64,000 nucleotides of DNA from JAPPHY01 sp034423135 (GCA_034423135.1 DAOUJC010000014.1:1-64000), one strand, 5' to 3'. Positions 23,785 through 33,074 are shown, counted from the stretch's first letter. Translations and numbers: made by a program. Notes: generated by a model not told the origin, from the sequence alone.

Positions 23785-25206
23785 CTAGCGGTTCTCCTGG
23801 CCCAAGTCACGGGAATGCCGGTACTTCTGGAGCGCCTCAGCGAAATCCTGCTCAAACTGTGAGCGCTGCGCCGCCCAAGGGCCTCCCTCCAACAGGTCTC
23901 TGTCCACGCGCTGCCGCAGCTCCAGCATGCGCTCCTGGCGCTCGGCCTCCGCGTCCTGGTCTTCACGCGGCCCTTCGTTGCGCAGCTCGCGGAGCTCCCG
24001 CGCGGCCGCCGCGGTCTCGTCGTCTGTAGGTTCATCAACGCCCATCATGTTGCGCAGGATCTCGTCCGCCGTCCAGCCTACGATGTCCTCCGCGTTAGTG
24101 GTGGCAGTAATCACGCCGTTCGCGTCTCTGTCAAGCAGGTGCACCTGGCCCGCCTTCAGCCCGGCGACCACGAACGGCGAGTGCGTGGTCGCGAAAATTT
24201 GGAGGCCCGGGAAGTGCTTCAGCAACGCGGGGATGACGCGGCGCTGCCATGTGGGGTGTAGGTGGTTCTCTATCTCGTCTATCAGCAGGACTGCCGGCTG
24301 CTCATTCCATCCGTTGGCGAATTCATAGTGATGGAGCATCTTGAATGCCAACCACATTATCCATAAGAGAGTTGACTGTGACCCCGAACTCAGATCACCG
24401 ACGTAAATCCGCTGGGAACCGGCCTCTCCTAGGTGGATGGGCCGCTCTTCGGGTCTGATGTGGCCGAACCTGGGTGTATCGGTGGTAGATATACCTAGCA
24501 TCCGGTTTATGGAAACACCTTCGAGATCAGCCAAAGGTTGGTCAGCGAGAAATTCAACGTCGAAGCCAGTCGGATAGTTTAGAGCCCTGGCTGAGGTGAG
24601 CAGTTCCTCGCAGATGGACTTGGCGCACGAATGAGCCACACGGTCTACATTTATGAAATTCCAAGCCCTTAGTTCTCCAATTGGCGGTTCCTCCCGCCTT
24701 TCCTGCTCGAACATCACGAGCGTTTTGGCATACAGCAAATCGACGGCAGCTTTCAGTCTGGCCCCACAGAATGGCCCCGACAGCACCTCTTCCACCGTCG
24801 AACCGTAAGAATCCGATTCGCCGAGCTCGGATATGCCGGGTAGTCCAATTCTAGTAGGTCCGATGTAAATCACCGGTGGGCGTGGAGGCTTATTGACACC
24901 GAAACGTGAATAGGCATTGGAAAACTCTGGGTCGGCGAGGAGAAGGTTCTCGCCCTTTAACCAATCATAATCATCGACCCTTTCTCTTTCTTCCGCAAAG
25001 ACTAATCGCAGGTTATCCAGACCGGGTTCCAAAATCAGGTGGGGCCTGCCTCCTTTGTTGTTAAAGCACTCGTCGATCTCCGACAGCAGCCTGCTCTTTC
25101 CGGTAGCGTTCGCCCCCACGAACAGGTTGACCCGTTCGTCAAACTTGAGTTCAACCGGTTCGGTGAATGGCGGTATTCCGCCGAATCGCATCCTCGTGAG
25201 GTGCAT
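23785..25206 (-). CDS. ptuA: Septu-type AAA ATPase PtuA-like protein
   Basis: 473 aa. Walker A is GANATGKS at residues 31-38, the ABC-type signature LSSGSQS at 272-278, Walker B VLLIDEIE at 306-313 and the H-loop TTHSPF at 340-345. After about residue 365 the C-terminal GWTADEILRNMMGV and a charged helical tail resemble other PtuA proteins. There is no TOPRIM domain, so it is not an OLD nuclease. In Septu, PtuA forms a complex that restrains the PtuB nuclease. It is the first gene of the pair. GC is lower than in neighbouring genes. Confidence 0.82.
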   Translation of the reverse strand: MHLTRMRFGGIPPFTEPVELKFDERVNLFVGANATGKSRLLSEIDECFNNKGGRPHLILEPGLDNLRLVFAEERERVDDYDWLKGENLLLADPEFSNAYSRFGVNKPPRPPVIYIGPTRIGLPGISELGESDSYGSTVEEVLSGPFCGARLKAAVDLLYAKTLVMFEQERREEPPIGELRAWNFINVDRVAHSCAKSICEELLTSARALNYPTGFDVEFLADQPLADLEGVSINRMLGISTTDTPRFGHIRPEERPIHLGEAGSQRIYVGDLSSGSQSTLLWIMWLAFKMLHHYEFANGWNEQPAVLLIDEIENHLHPTWQRRVIPALLKHFPGLQIFATTHSPFVVAGLKAGQVHLLDRDANGVITATTNAEDIVGWTADEILRNMMGVDEPTDDETAAAARELRELRNEGPREDQDAEAERQERMLELRQRVDRDLLEGGPWAAQRSQFEQDFAEALQKYRHSRDLGQENR

Positions 25207-25352
25207 GACACCTGCTCCAATTCTACCTGGTCGCGGCCCACATCCTTAGCCCAAGCTCCCCAAATCATACCACACGCAAACCCACGCCTGCGGTGCGGCG
25301 CAATGCGGTATAATGTAGGTGGTACCCACACCTCATCACTCAGGAGCTTCAC

Positions 25353-26324
25353 ATGAAGATTCTCGTTACCCTTGACGGCTCCACCTTCTCAGAGTCAATC
25401 GTGCCCGCGGCGGCGCAGCTCGCGCAGGCCACCGGCTCGGAGGTGCACCTGCTGAGCGTCGTCGAGGACCCGGGCATTCGCCGCTCGTGGGTCGAGGCAA
25501 TAGCGCTGGGTGAGGCCGGCACGGGCGAGTTCATGCTTCCTCCCACAGCCATGCCGCGCTATCCGGACGCCCGTCGCGGCGCAAACATGAGCACGGAGAC
25601 GCTGGAGGACGCCATCCACTCCGCCAGGCAGTACCTGGCCGAGGTTGCCCTGCGCTTCCCGGCCGGCGCGACGACCAGCGCCGTGCCCGGCAACGACCCC
25701 GTCGCGGCCATCGCCGACTACGCCGCGGAGAACGGCATCGACCTGATCGCGATGTCCACCCACGGACGCTCGGGCATTGGCCGGTGGGTCTACGGCAGCA
25801 ACGCCGACAAGCTACTCCAGTCCACCGCCTTCCCCATTCTGCTCGTGCGACCCCGGAACGGCGACGCGCCCTCGCAGGGCGGCGTGAACATCGACACCCT
25901 GATCGTTCCGCTGGACGGCTCGCTGCTTGCCGAGGAGGCGCTGGCCTACGCCGAAGGCATCGCCTCGCAGATGTCGCTCAGACTCTCGCTCCTACGAGTG
26001 GTCACAACACCTGCCATCGCCTACCCCGGCACGGAGACCTACGCATACGACCCCAGGCTCTTCACCGACCTGGAGAACGACGCCGCTGCCTACCTGCGGG
26101 ACAAGCAGGCGCAACTGGAGTCGAGGGGACTGGATGTCGTCTCCACAATCAGAGGCGGCTACCCGGCTGCCCACATCATCGACTTTGCGGAGGACAGCGC
26201 GGGCAGCGTCATTGTGATGTCCACGCACGGGCGCGGCGGCCTCGGCAGGTGGATACTGGGCAGCGTGGCCGACCGCGTGCTCCGCACGGCTTACCGGCCT
26301 ATCCTGCTGATTCGCTCCGGCTAG
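25353..26324 (+). CDS. Tandem universal stress protein
   Basis: 323 aa with two UspA domains (about 1-150 and 175-323). Each carries the ATP-binding Gly pattern: GRSGIGRWVYGSNADKLL and GRGGLGRWILGSVADRVL, and each starts with a LVTLDGS- or IVPLDGS-type strand. Such proteins bind ATP and help survival under stress, but the biochemical role is unclear. CAGGAG precedes the ATG. The stop lies 4 bp before the uracil-DNA glycosylase gene, so the two are probably co-transcribed. Confidence 0.92.
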   Translation: MKILVTLDGSTFSESIVPAAAQLAQATGSEVHLLSVVEDPGIRRSWVEAIALGEAGTGEFMLPPTAMPRYPDARRGANMSTETLEDAIHSARQYLAEVALRFPAGATTSAVPGNDPVAAIADYAAENGIDLIAMSTHGRSGIGRWVYGSNADKLLQSTAFPILLVRPRNGDAPSQGGVNIDTLIVPLDGSLLAEEALAYAEGIASQMSLRLSLLRVVTTPAIAYPGTETYAYDPRLFTDLENDAAAYLRDKQAQLESRGLDVVSTIRGGYPAAHIIDFAEDSAGSVIVMSTHGRGGLGRWILGSVADRVLRTAYRPILLIRSG

Positions 26325-26328
26325 GGTT

Positions 26329-27021
26329 GTGAACAGCCCTCAGGCACTGGAGGCTCTCAATCTCAGGGTCATCGACTGCCGACTGTGCCCGCGGCTCGTG
26401 GAGCACAGGGAGCGCACGGCCCGCGAGAAGCGCGCCATGTACCGCGACGACGATTACTGGGGCCGGCCGCTTCCCTCCTTCGGCGACCCGCAGGCCCGCC
26501 TCCTGATCGTTGGCCTTGCGCCAGCCGCGCACGGTGGGAACCGCACGGGGCGCATGTTCACCGGCGACAGCAGCGGCGACTGGCTCTTCGAGACGCTCCA
26601 CAAGTTCGGGTTTGCAAGCTCACCAACGTCACGGCGCCGCGACGACGGGCTGACCCTGGCGGACGCCTACATCACCGCGGCCGTGCGCTGTGCGCCGCCG
26701 GACAACAAGCCCACTACGGAGGAGAAGGCCACGTGCCGCTCGTACCTGATTGGCGAGCTATCGCTACTGGCGGACGTGCGAGTTGTCGTTGCCCTGGGCA
26801 GGATCGCGTTCGATGGCTACCTGGCTGCGCGGCGGGGGATGGGTCACGTGGCGGTCAGGCCAACGCCGCGGTTCGGCCACGGGGCCGTGCACGCGCTGCC
26901 GGACGGAGTCACGCTGGTGTCGTCATACCACCCCAGCCGTCAGAACACCAACACGAGCACCCTGACGCGCCAGATGTTCGAGGACGTGTTTGCCGGAGTG
27001 CGGCAGCTGTTGGACGATTAG
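26329..27021 (+). CDS. Uracil-DNA glycosylase, family 5 (UdgB-like)
   Basis: 230 aa from a GTG start. Four Cys suited to a [4Fe-4S] cluster are seen (DCRLCPRL near the N-terminus, AVRCAPPDNK and EKATCRS). Motif GLAPAAHGGNRTGRMFTGD replaces the catalytic Asp/Asn of family 1 and is characteristic of family 5; SSYHPSRQNTNT is the minor-groove/leucine-loop motif. It removes uracil and some oxidised bases from DNA. It overlaps the convergent pterin dehydratase gene by 4 bp. Confidence 0.9.
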   Translation: MNSPQALEALNLRVIDCRLCPRLVEHRERTAREKRAMYRDDDYWGRPLPSFGDPQARLLIVGLAPAAHGGNRTGRMFTGDSSGDWLFETLHKFGFASSPTSRRRDDGLTLADAYITAAVRCAPPDNKPTTEEKATCRSYLIGELSLLADVRVVVALGRIAFDGYLAARRGMGHVAVRPTPRFGHGAVHALPDGVTLVSSYHPSRQNTNTSTLTRQMFEDVFAGVRQLLDD

Positions 27022-27356
27022 CCGTAAATCTGGTCCGTCTTTGCCGCCATGATGAAGTCGTTGCGGTGGAGCCCGCGAATCTTGTGGGTCCACCACGTCA
27101 CCGTCACCCTGCCCCACTCCGTGACGATGCGCGGGTGGTGCCCCTCCTCCTCGGCGGCCTCACCCACGCTGTGGCTGAAGGCGAGCGCGTCGGCGAAGTT
27201 GGGGAAGCTGAAGGTGCGCTTGAGGCGCTGCATGGAGTCCTCTTCCAGCAGATCCCAGTCGGCGACCTGTGGATGAAGCTCGGCGACCTCCTCGTCAGTG
27301 ACCAGAGGCGAGTCCCTACGGCACGCCACGCACTTCTCGCGATTGAGCTCTGCCAT
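27018..27356 (-). CDS. 4a-hydroxytetrahydrobiopterin dehydratase family protein
   Basis: 112 aa from the ATG after GAGGAGGTTGATC. The motif EGHHPRIVTEWGRVTVTWWT followed by HxxxGLHRNDF matches the pterin-4a-carbinolamine dehydratase pattern, with both active-site His. An N-terminal KCVAC pair may bind metal or be regulatory. In bacteria without phenylalanine hydroxylase these proteins are linked to molybdopterin or folate metabolism; moaD/moaE lie elsewhere in this window. It is encoded downstream of ribH on the same strand with a 73-bp gap. Confidence 0.93.
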   Translation of the reverse strand: MAELNREKCVACRRDSPLVTDEEVAELHPQVADWDLLEEDSMQRLKRTFSFPNFADALAFSHSVGEAAEEEGHHPRIVTEWGRVTVTWWTHKIRGLHRNDFIMAAKTDQIYG

Positions 27357-27429
27357 GATCAACCTCCTCAGCTTCCGATACTCGACAATGCCCGGCCCGG
27401 AGGCCAGTCCCCGAAATAGCGGCCTCGAC

Positions 27430-27960
27430 CTAGTTCGATGGCTGTCCGACGTCCGCGCTCCGCAGCCGCCGCAGCAGGTTCGCCATCTCGATTGCGGACA
27501 GGGCCGCATCGTAGCCGCGGTTGCCCACGTCGCCGCCGGCCCTCGCAAGCGCCTGCTCCACCGTGTAGGTCGTCTGGATGCCAAACGCCATCGGCACGCC
27601 CGTCTCCCTCGACGCCTCCGCAACGCCCCTGGCAGACTCAGCGGCCACGTAGTCGAAGTGGGCGGTCTCGCCCTTGATGACGGCTCCCAGGCAGACCAGC
27701 GCGTCCCACCGGCCGCTGCGGGCCATCTCGGCGGCCGCAAGTGGCACCTCGAACGAGCCGGGCACCCAGATCACAGCCAGATTTTCTTCGCGCAGCCCGT
27801 GGGCGAGCAGAGCCTCGCACGCGCCCTCCACTAGCCTGGACGTGATGAAACGGTTGAAGCGGGCTACCACGACGCCTATTCGCAGGCCCTGCGCGTCCAG
27901 CCCGCCTGAGATTCGGAGACCCGGGCCTCCATCGTCCTCTTCATATGAGGGGCCCTTCAA
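27430..27960 (-). CDS. ribH: 6,7-dimethyl-8-ribityllumazine synthase
   Basis: 176 aa. IGVVVARFNRFITSRLVEGA, VPGSFEVPLAAAEMARSG and CLGAVIKGETAHFDYVAAES are the substrate-binding segments; the His in AHFDYV is the usual catalytic base. It condenses ribityl-aminouracil with dihydroxybutanone phosphate. It overlaps the ribBA stop by 4 bp and ends the riboflavin operon. Confidence 0.97.
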   Translation of the reverse strand: MKGPSYEEDDGGPGLRISGGLDAQGLRIGVVVARFNRFITSRLVEGACEALLAHGLREENLAVIWVPGSFEVPLAAAEMARSGRWDALVCLGAVIKGETAHFDYVAAESARGVAEASRETGVPMAFGIQTTYTVEQALARAGGDVGNRGYDAALSAIEMANLLRRLRSADVGQPSN

Positions 27961-29171
27961 CTCCTGGCCTCCCCCATTCCCAACAGGTGGCCGAGCTTCA
28001 GGTGCTTGGTCTCCATGTACCGCTCGTTTTCAGGCGTAGGAGGCACGATTATGGGAACACGCTCCACCAGCCTGATGCCATACGACTCCAGTCCAATCAC
28101 CTTCTTGGGGTTGTTGGTGAGCAATCGCATGTTCCTCACGCCCAGCTCGACCAGTATCTGCGCTCCTATGCCGTAGTGGCGGAGGTCCGGCCCAAAGCCA
28201 AGGCTGGCATTGGCCTCCACAGTGTCTAGCCCAGTGTCCTGTAGCGCATATGCCTTGATCTTGTTGTGAAGCCCTATGCCGCGGCCCTCCTGCCTCATGT
28301 ACAGGAAGACGCCCTTGCCCTCCTGTGCGATTAGGCGAAGTGCGAGCCCCAACTGAGCGCCGCAGTCGCACCGCTTGCTGCCGAAGACGTCTCCGGTGAG
28401 GCACTCGCTGTGCACCCTCACCAGCACCGGGTCGTCAGGACCAATCTCACCCAGAACCAGAGCCAGGTGCTCCGCCGTGTCAACCTCGCTGCTGAAGGCA
28501 ACCGCGGTGAACTCACCGAACCCGGTGGGGAGCCTGGCCTCGGCGACTCGCTGCACCATGTTCTCGTGCAGCCGCCGGTATGCGATGATCTGGGCCACGC
28601 TGATAATCAGGAGGCCGTGGGTCTCGGCGAACACCTCCAGGTCCGGCATCCGGGCCATGGTGCCGTCATCCTTCAGGATCTCGCAGAGGACGGCCGCAGG
28701 GTAGAGGCCGGCCAGCTTGGCAAGGTCTATGGAGCCTTCCGTCTGGCCTGCCCGCACGAGCACGCCTCCCTCCTGGTATCTCAGGGGGAAGATGTGGCCG
28801 GGCCTCGCCAGATCCTCAGGCCTCGTGTCAGGATCAATCATGGCATGGATGGTGGCTGCCCTGTCGAACGCGGAGACTCCGGTGGTCGTTCCACGCGTGG
28901 CGTCTACGGAGACGGTAAAGGCGGTGGTGAAGCGGGAGGTGTTGTCCGATACCATCATGGGCAGCCCAAGCTCCTGTAGCCGCTGTGCAGTGAGTGGAAC
29001 GCACACCAGCCCTCGGCCGTGCGTGACCATGAAGTTGACGGACTCGGGCGTCGCCATCTCCGCGGCGACTATGAGGTCGCCCTCGTTCTCCCGGTCCTCG
29101 TCGTCGACCAGAATGACGGGCTTGCCGCCACGATAGTCCTGAATCGCATCTTCAATCGTAGCCAGTGCCAT
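27957..29171 (-). CDS. ribBA: Bifunctional 3,4-dihydroxy-2-butanone-4-phosphate synthase / GTP cyclohydrolase II
   Basis: 404 aa from the ATG after GGAGGGCGCAAC; the frame is open upstream into ribE but family homology starts here. The RibB half shows VDDEDRENEGDLIVAAE and FMVTHGRGLVCVP; the RibA half shows VRVHSECLTGDVFGSKRCDC, a three-Cys zinc site, and GRGIGLHNKIKAYALQ. It makes both precursors for lumazine synthase. Order ribD-ribE-ribBA-ribH, all on this strand. Confidence 0.97.
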   Translation of the reverse strand: MALATIEDAIQDYRGGKPVILVDDEDRENEGDLIVAAEMATPESVNFMVTHGRGLVCVPLTAQRLQELGLPMMVSDNTSRFTTAFTVSVDATRGTTTGVSAFDRAATIHAMIDPDTRPEDLARPGHIFPLRYQEGGVLVRAGQTEGSIDLAKLAGLYPAAVLCEILKDDGTMARMPDLEVFAETHGLLIISVAQIIAYRRLHENMVQRVAEARLPTGFGEFTAVAFSSEVDTAEHLALVLGEIGPDDPVLVRVHSECLTGDVFGSKRCDCGAQLGLALRLIAQEGKGVFLYMRQEGRGIGLHNKIKAYALQDTGLDTVEANASLGFGPDLRHYGIGAQILVELGVRNMRLLTNNPKKVIGLESYGIRLVERVPIIVPPTPENERYMETKHLKLGHLLGMGEARS

Positions 29172-29206
29172 GTTGCGCCCTCCGCGCCGGACGGATGCTC
29201 GGATCG

Positions 29207-29806
29207 CTACGCGGAAGGCCCTTGCTGAAGCCTGGGCAGCAACAGCCTCTCCACGTACTTCGCCAGGATGTCCACCTCCAGGTTCACCGGGTCGCCCGGC
29301 GCCAGGTGGCCCAGGTTGGTGTGCTTCAATGTATATTCTACCACAGAGACCAGGAACGACTCCTCGGTGCACTCCACCACGGTGAGGCTCACGCCGTCCA
29401 CAGCGATGAACCCCTTCTCCACCACGTACCGCGCCAGGCGCTGCGGAATGCTGAACCGCATCAGTACCGCCTCGCCTTCCGGCTGCGCCTCCAGGAGCGA
29501 TCCGGTGTCGTCCACGTGTCCCTGCGTGATGTGTCCTCCCAGCGGCGTACCGAGCGTGAGCGCAGGCTCCAGGTTCAACGGATCGCCCGCTTTGAGCGAG
29601 CCCAGGTTGGTGCGCCTGAGCGTCTCAGGCATCGTGTCCACAGAAAACCACCCTTCGCCCTTGGCCGTGACCGTAAGGCATGCGCCGTTGACGGCAACGC
29701 TGTCTCCGTCGCGGAGCCCGGCCAGCGTGGTCTCGGCCTCGACCTTCATGCCCAAGCCGTCAATCTCCCGCAGCCTGCCGACTTCCTGCACTATGCCGGT
29801 GAACAT
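29207..29806 (-). CDS. ribE: Riboflavin synthase alpha chain
   Basis: 199 aa. MFTGIVQEVGRL starts the first lumazine-binding barrel and ARYVVEKGFIAVDGVSLTVV lies in the second; both copies carry the Ser/Thr-Val-Asn-Gly-type motif (DSVAVNGACLTV, then VDGVSLTV). It dismutates two lumazines to riboflavin. ribD ends 5 bp before its start and ribBA starts 35 bp after its stop. Confidence 0.96.
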   Translation of the reverse strand: MFTGIVQEVGRLREIDGLGMKVEAETTLAGLRDGDSVAVNGACLTVTAKGEGWFSVDTMPETLRRTNLGSLKAGDPLNLEPALTLGTPLGGHITQGHVDDTGSLLEAQPEGEAVLMRFSIPQRLARYVVEKGFIAVDGVSLTVVECTEESFLVSVVEYTLKHTNLGHLAPGDPVNLEVDILAKYVERLLLPRLQQGPSA

Positions 29807-29811
29807 CAGCG

Positions 29812-30894
29812 TTACCTCACGTATCCAGTAATCATCACGTCACCGCCGATCAGCTCAGTCTTGGAGCGCGTGAGACGTAAGGCGGAGGCCATTGCGTCCG
29901 CGCCGGCCCCGGCCACGGGCGTTGGAGCGCCACGCCCACCGATTACGACGGGCGAGACGAAAGCCACCACCTTATCGACAAGGTTCAGATCGAACATCGA
30001 ACCCAGCAGCACACCTCCGCCCTCCACAAGCAGGCTCGTTATGCCCCTCTGTCCCAGTGCCTGCATCAGCGCCTCAAGGTCCACAAGGCCGTTTCCCGCG
30101 GGCAGGTGTGCGAAATCCGCAACTGCCGCCCCCTGGGCAGCCGCTCTCTCGACCGCAGCGCTGGGCGTCGCTACGAGCACGGGGCCGGGCTCACGCAGGA
30201 GCTGCGCTTCCGGCGGCAGCTTGGCGGCGCCCTCGACGACGATGCGCAGCGGCTGCCTCGGTAGGTTGCAACCGGCAACGTCGCGTGCGGTCAGTCGTGG
30301 ATTGTCAGCCAGGACGGTGCCTATGCCCACCATCACAGCGTCCGACTGACTCCTCAGCTCCCCGGCTCGGCGTCTCGCCTCCTCTGAGCTGATCCAGCGA
30401 GAGTCTCCCGAGGAGGTCGCTATCTTGCCGTCCAGGCTCATGGCGAACTTGGCCGTAACGAACGGCCGGCCAGTCTCCACGTGCCTGGTGTACGCTTCCA
30501 CCACCTGCCGGGCCTCGTCACCGCACTCGTCGAGGTGTACGCTCAGACCCGCGCCTTCAAGCTCTTTCACGCCCTTGCCATTCACCAGCGGGTTGGGGTC
30601 GAGCGTGGCGACGTGGACATCGGTGATGCCCGCGCTGATGATGTCTCGCGTGCACGGCGGCGTCTTGCCAAAGTGACAGCAGGGCTCCAGCGTAGTGTAG
30701 AGGTGCGCTCCCCATGCGAGACCGGCCGCCTGCCGCAGCGCCATGACCTCGGCGTGTGCCTGTCCTGCCGGAAGCGTGTGTCCCTCGCCGACCACCTGCC
30801 CGTCCTTGACGACGACCGCGCCAACAGGCGGGTTGGGACTTGACAAGCCCAGAGCCTCACGCGAGAGCTCCAGGGCGCGCTGCATGTAGCCCAT
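29812..30894 (-). CDS. ribD: Bifunctional diaminohydroxyphosphoribosylaminopyrimidine deaminase / reductase
   Basis: 360 aa from ATG at 30894 (30885 is possible). The zinc deaminase half holds HAEVMAL and LEPCCHFGKTPPCTRDII; the reductase half holds KFAMSLDGKIATSSGDSRWI and LLVEGGGVLLGSMF. The start is 5 bp after the dcd stop. A longer frame reading back through dcd is a shadow. Confidence 0.96.
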   Translation of the reverse strand: MGYMQRALELSREALGLSSPNPPVGAVVVKDGQVVGEGHTLPAGQAHAEVMALRQAAGLAWGAHLYTTLEPCCHFGKTPPCTRDIISAGITDVHVATLDPNPLVNGKGVKELEGAGLSVHLDECGDEARQVVEAYTRHVETGRPFVTAKFAMSLDGKIATSSGDSRWISSEEARRRAGELRSQSDAVMVGIGTVLADNPRLTARDVAGCNLPRQPLRIVVEGAAKLPPEAQLLREPGPVLVATPSAAVERAAAQGAAVADFAHLPAGNGLVDLEALMQALGQRGITSLLVEGGGVLLGSMFDLNLVDKVVAFVSPVVIGGRGAPTPVAGAGADAMASALRLTRSKTELIGGDVMITGYVR

Positions 30895-30899
30895 GCGCC

Positions 30900-31472
30900 C
30901 TATCCGCTCGGGGTGAAGTCCCTGTGAATCCTGCTCGCGGTGGGCTCCGTCTGTCCCTGGTACTTGCTGCCCAAAGCCGGCGAGCCGTAGGGATTCTCCG
31001 CCTCGGAGGTCAACCGGAGAAAGGATATCTGGCCAATCTTCATGGCGTAGTACAGTGTGATTGGAAGGCTGGCCACGTTGCTCAGCTCCAGCGTGAGGTG
31101 ACCAGACCAACCAGGGTCCACGTAGCCGGCCGTGGAGTGGATCAGCAAGCCCAGCCTGCCCAGCGAGCTCTTGCCCTCCAGACGCGCCACGATGTCCACC
31201 GGGAGCGTGACGGACTCAAGCGTGCTGGCCAGCACGAACTCGCCAGGGTGCAGGATGAAGGGGGCTTCCTCCGGTATCTCCTCCACTTCCGTGAGGTCCG
31301 GCATGTCTCGCCGCACGTCTATGTACGGCTGGCGCGTGTTGCGGAACACCAGCAGCCTCCGGTCCAGGTGCAGGTCGACGCTTGCGGGCTGAATGCAGGA
31401 GGGATCAAGGGGTTCGATGACGATCCTGCCCCCGTCCAGCTCCTCCCTGATTGTGCGATCGCTGAGTACCAT
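30900..31472 (-). CDS. dcd: dCTP deaminase
   Basis: 190 aa. SSLGRLGLLIHSTAGYVDPG followed by WSGHLTLELSN is the conserved core with the catalytic Glu, and FILHPGEFVLASTLE precedes it. It converts dCTP to dUTP for thymidylate synthesis. It is the first gene of the riboflavin operon, an unusual partner, though both act on nucleotides. Confidence 0.95.
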   Translation of the reverse strand: MVLSDRTIREELDGGRIVIEPLDPSCIQPASVDLHLDRRLLVFRNTRQPYIDVRRDMPDLTEVEEIPEEAPFILHPGEFVLASTLESVTLPVDIVARLEGKSSLGRLGLLIHSTAGYVDPGWSGHLTLELSNVASLPITLYYAMKIGQISFLRLTSEAENPYGSPALGSKYQGQTEPTASRIHRDFTPSG

Positions 31473-31514
31473 GCGCTCCTCTCGAGGTCGGTGTGGACGG
31501 CGAGACGACGGGAG

Positions 31515-31543
31515 AATTCTAGCAGTCCATTAGGGGTATAGCA
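31515..31543 (-). promoter_or_regulatory. Promoter of the dcd-rib operon
   Basis: TTGCTA (31543-31538) and TAGAAT (31520-31515), 17 bp apart, facing dcd with a leader of about 35 nt. No FMN riboswitch fits in this short leader. Confidence 0.6.
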
Positions 31544-31671
31544 ATCCGGCGGCGCGGGATTAGTGAAATCTCCTCGTTTGCATTATAATTCCCCAATCCG
31601 GCCTTAATCCAGACGCGCTGCCACTACGTATATGTATGTGGAGCGGCGGCACTCGACCAAGAGGGGACGCC

Positions 31672-32223
31672 GTGGAATACCACCTTCTGGAGGACTTAGA
31701 GCTGACTTCTCTGGTCGCATCCGGGGACCAGCGGGCCCTTGCGGCCCTTTACGACCGTCACGCCTCCAGGGTATTCTCCCTGGCGCTCTCGCTTCTGGGA
31801 AACTACAGCGACGCCGAGGAGGTCACGCAGGACGTCATCATGTCTGTCTGGCAGAACAGCGGCTCCTACGACCCTCTGAAAGCCCGCTTCTCCACCTGGA
31901 TCGCACGCATCGCGCACAACCGCGCCGTGGACGAGCTCAGGAGGAGACGCAAGAGAGCCGATGAGTCACGCCTGGAAGACCATGAGATCGCGCGACCGGA
32001 CACCACGGAGGCCGGCATCGAATACGAGACGGTCCGCAGCGCCCTCTTCGATCTGTCGGAGGAGCAGCGTAAGGTGGTGTACCTGGGCTTCTTCCAGGGA
32101 TACACGCACGTGGAGATAGCAAGGATGCTGGACAGGCCGCTGGGCACCGTCAAGACCCAGATGAGGTCAGCCCTCAGACTGCTGAGAGATCGCGTCACCG
32201 CATCGGCGGAGGAAGTGCTATGA
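31672..32223 (+). CDS. ECF-type RNA polymerase sigma factor
   Basis: 183 aa from a GTG after GAGGGGACGCC; an ATG 36 bp upstream is an alternative. Region 2 includes LYDRHASRVFSLALSLLGNY and AEEVTQDVIMSVWQ; region 4 includes LSEEQRKVVYLGFFQGYTHV and EIARMLDRPLGTVKTQMRSA. It overlaps the anti-sigma gene by 4 bp. A TATAAT at 31584-31589 with no good -35 lies upstream, possibly an auto-regulated promoter. Confidence 0.95.
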   Translation: MEYHLLEDLELTSLVASGDQRALAALYDRHASRVFSLALSLLGNYSDAEEVTQDVIMSVWQNSGSYDPLKARFSTWIARIAHNRAVDELRRRRKRADESRLEDHEIARPDTTEAGIEYETVRSALFDLSEEQRKVVYLGFFQGYTHVEIARMLDRPLGTVKTQMRSALRLLRDRVTASAEEVL

Positions 32224-33074
32224 AGTGCGAAGAGGCGGGCGAGCTTATTCACGCATACCTGCTGGGCGCTCTCGACGAGGACGAGAGACTCAGGCTGGAG
32301 GGTCATATCCGAGGCTGTCCCGACTGCCTTGCCCTCTACTACGAGGAGAGCCCGTCCATGGAGATGCTGGTCAGCGTGGGCGACCCTGTGCCCGCTCCGC
32401 CGGGCCTCAAGAGGCGCATCATGGAGTTGGTCAACGCCGGCGCGCGCCCATCGACACGACCCGGGTTAATCGGTGGGCCGATGACCCTGCTCAGGAGCGC
32501 CCTGCAGCAGCCCGTTGCCGCATCCGCCATGGCCGTCGTGTCGGTCTCGCTTGTGCTTCTCAGCGCGGGGGCATTCCTGCTGTGGCAGGAGGTGAACGAG
32601 CTGAGGGACGAGGACCACCGCCTCTCCACCGACCTGCAGAACCAACTGGACCAGATCCAGGAGGAGAACGAGCGGCTCGCCGAGACGCTCCTGAACCAGC
32701 TCGACCTGGCCTACCTGGCCTCGATGGAAGGCGTCTCCACCGTCATGCTGGAGAGCGGCGAGTCCGCCCCCAAGTCAACCGGTATGCTCATGCTCAGCCC
32801 GAACGCCACCTGGGGCGTGCTGCTGACGGTGGGCCTTGAAACACTGCCCAGGGACAAGGCCTACCAACTCTGGCTCATGTCGAACAAGGGACGCATAAGC
32901 GCGGGCACCTTCAACGTGGACAGCGCAGGCTACGGCCAGCTGATGGTGCAGGGACTGGGTGACCTGCGGGACTTCGAGAACGTTGAGGTGTCCATAGAGC
33001 CGGCGGAAGGCAGCCCCCAGGCCTCCGGTGACAACGTGCTGAAGGGGCCGATGGTCACCGACGCCTCGCAGTAG
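32220..33074 (+). CDS. Membrane anti-sigma factor, RskA-type
   Basis: 284 aa. N-terminal zinc anti-sigma motif HIRGCPDC with Cys3 nearby, one transmembrane helix at about residues 100-122 (MAVVSVSLVLLSAGAFLLW), a heptad-rich coiled coil (about 123-160) and an extracytoplasmic RskA-like domain with WGVLLTVGLETLPRDKAYQL and GRISAGTFNVDSAG. It should hold the ECF sigma factor at the membrane until an external signal triggers release or proteolysis. The coiled coil between membrane and sensor domain is the distinctive feature. Confidence 0.9.
   Translation: MKCEEAGELIHAYLLGALDEDERLRLEGHIRGCPDCLALYYEESPSMEMLVSVGDPVPAPPGLKRRIMELVNAGARPSTRPGLIGGPMTLLRSALQQPVAASAMAVVSVSLVLLSAGAFLLWQEVNELRDEDHRLSTDLQNQLDQIQEENERLAETLLNQLDLAYLASMEGVSTVMLESGESAPKSTGMLMLSPNATWGVLLTVGLETLPRDKAYQLWLMSNKGRISAGTFNVDSAGYGQLMVQGLGDLRDFENVEVSIEPAEGSPQASGDNVLKGPMVTDASQ

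Noticed and set aside
30895..31110. 72-residue N-terminal extension of ribD
   Set aside because: It runs inside dcd in another frame; RibD homology starts at 30894.
31473..31671. FMN riboswitch before the riboflavin operon
   Set aside because: The dcd leader is only about 35 nt and none of the conserved FMN-aptamer blocks is present.
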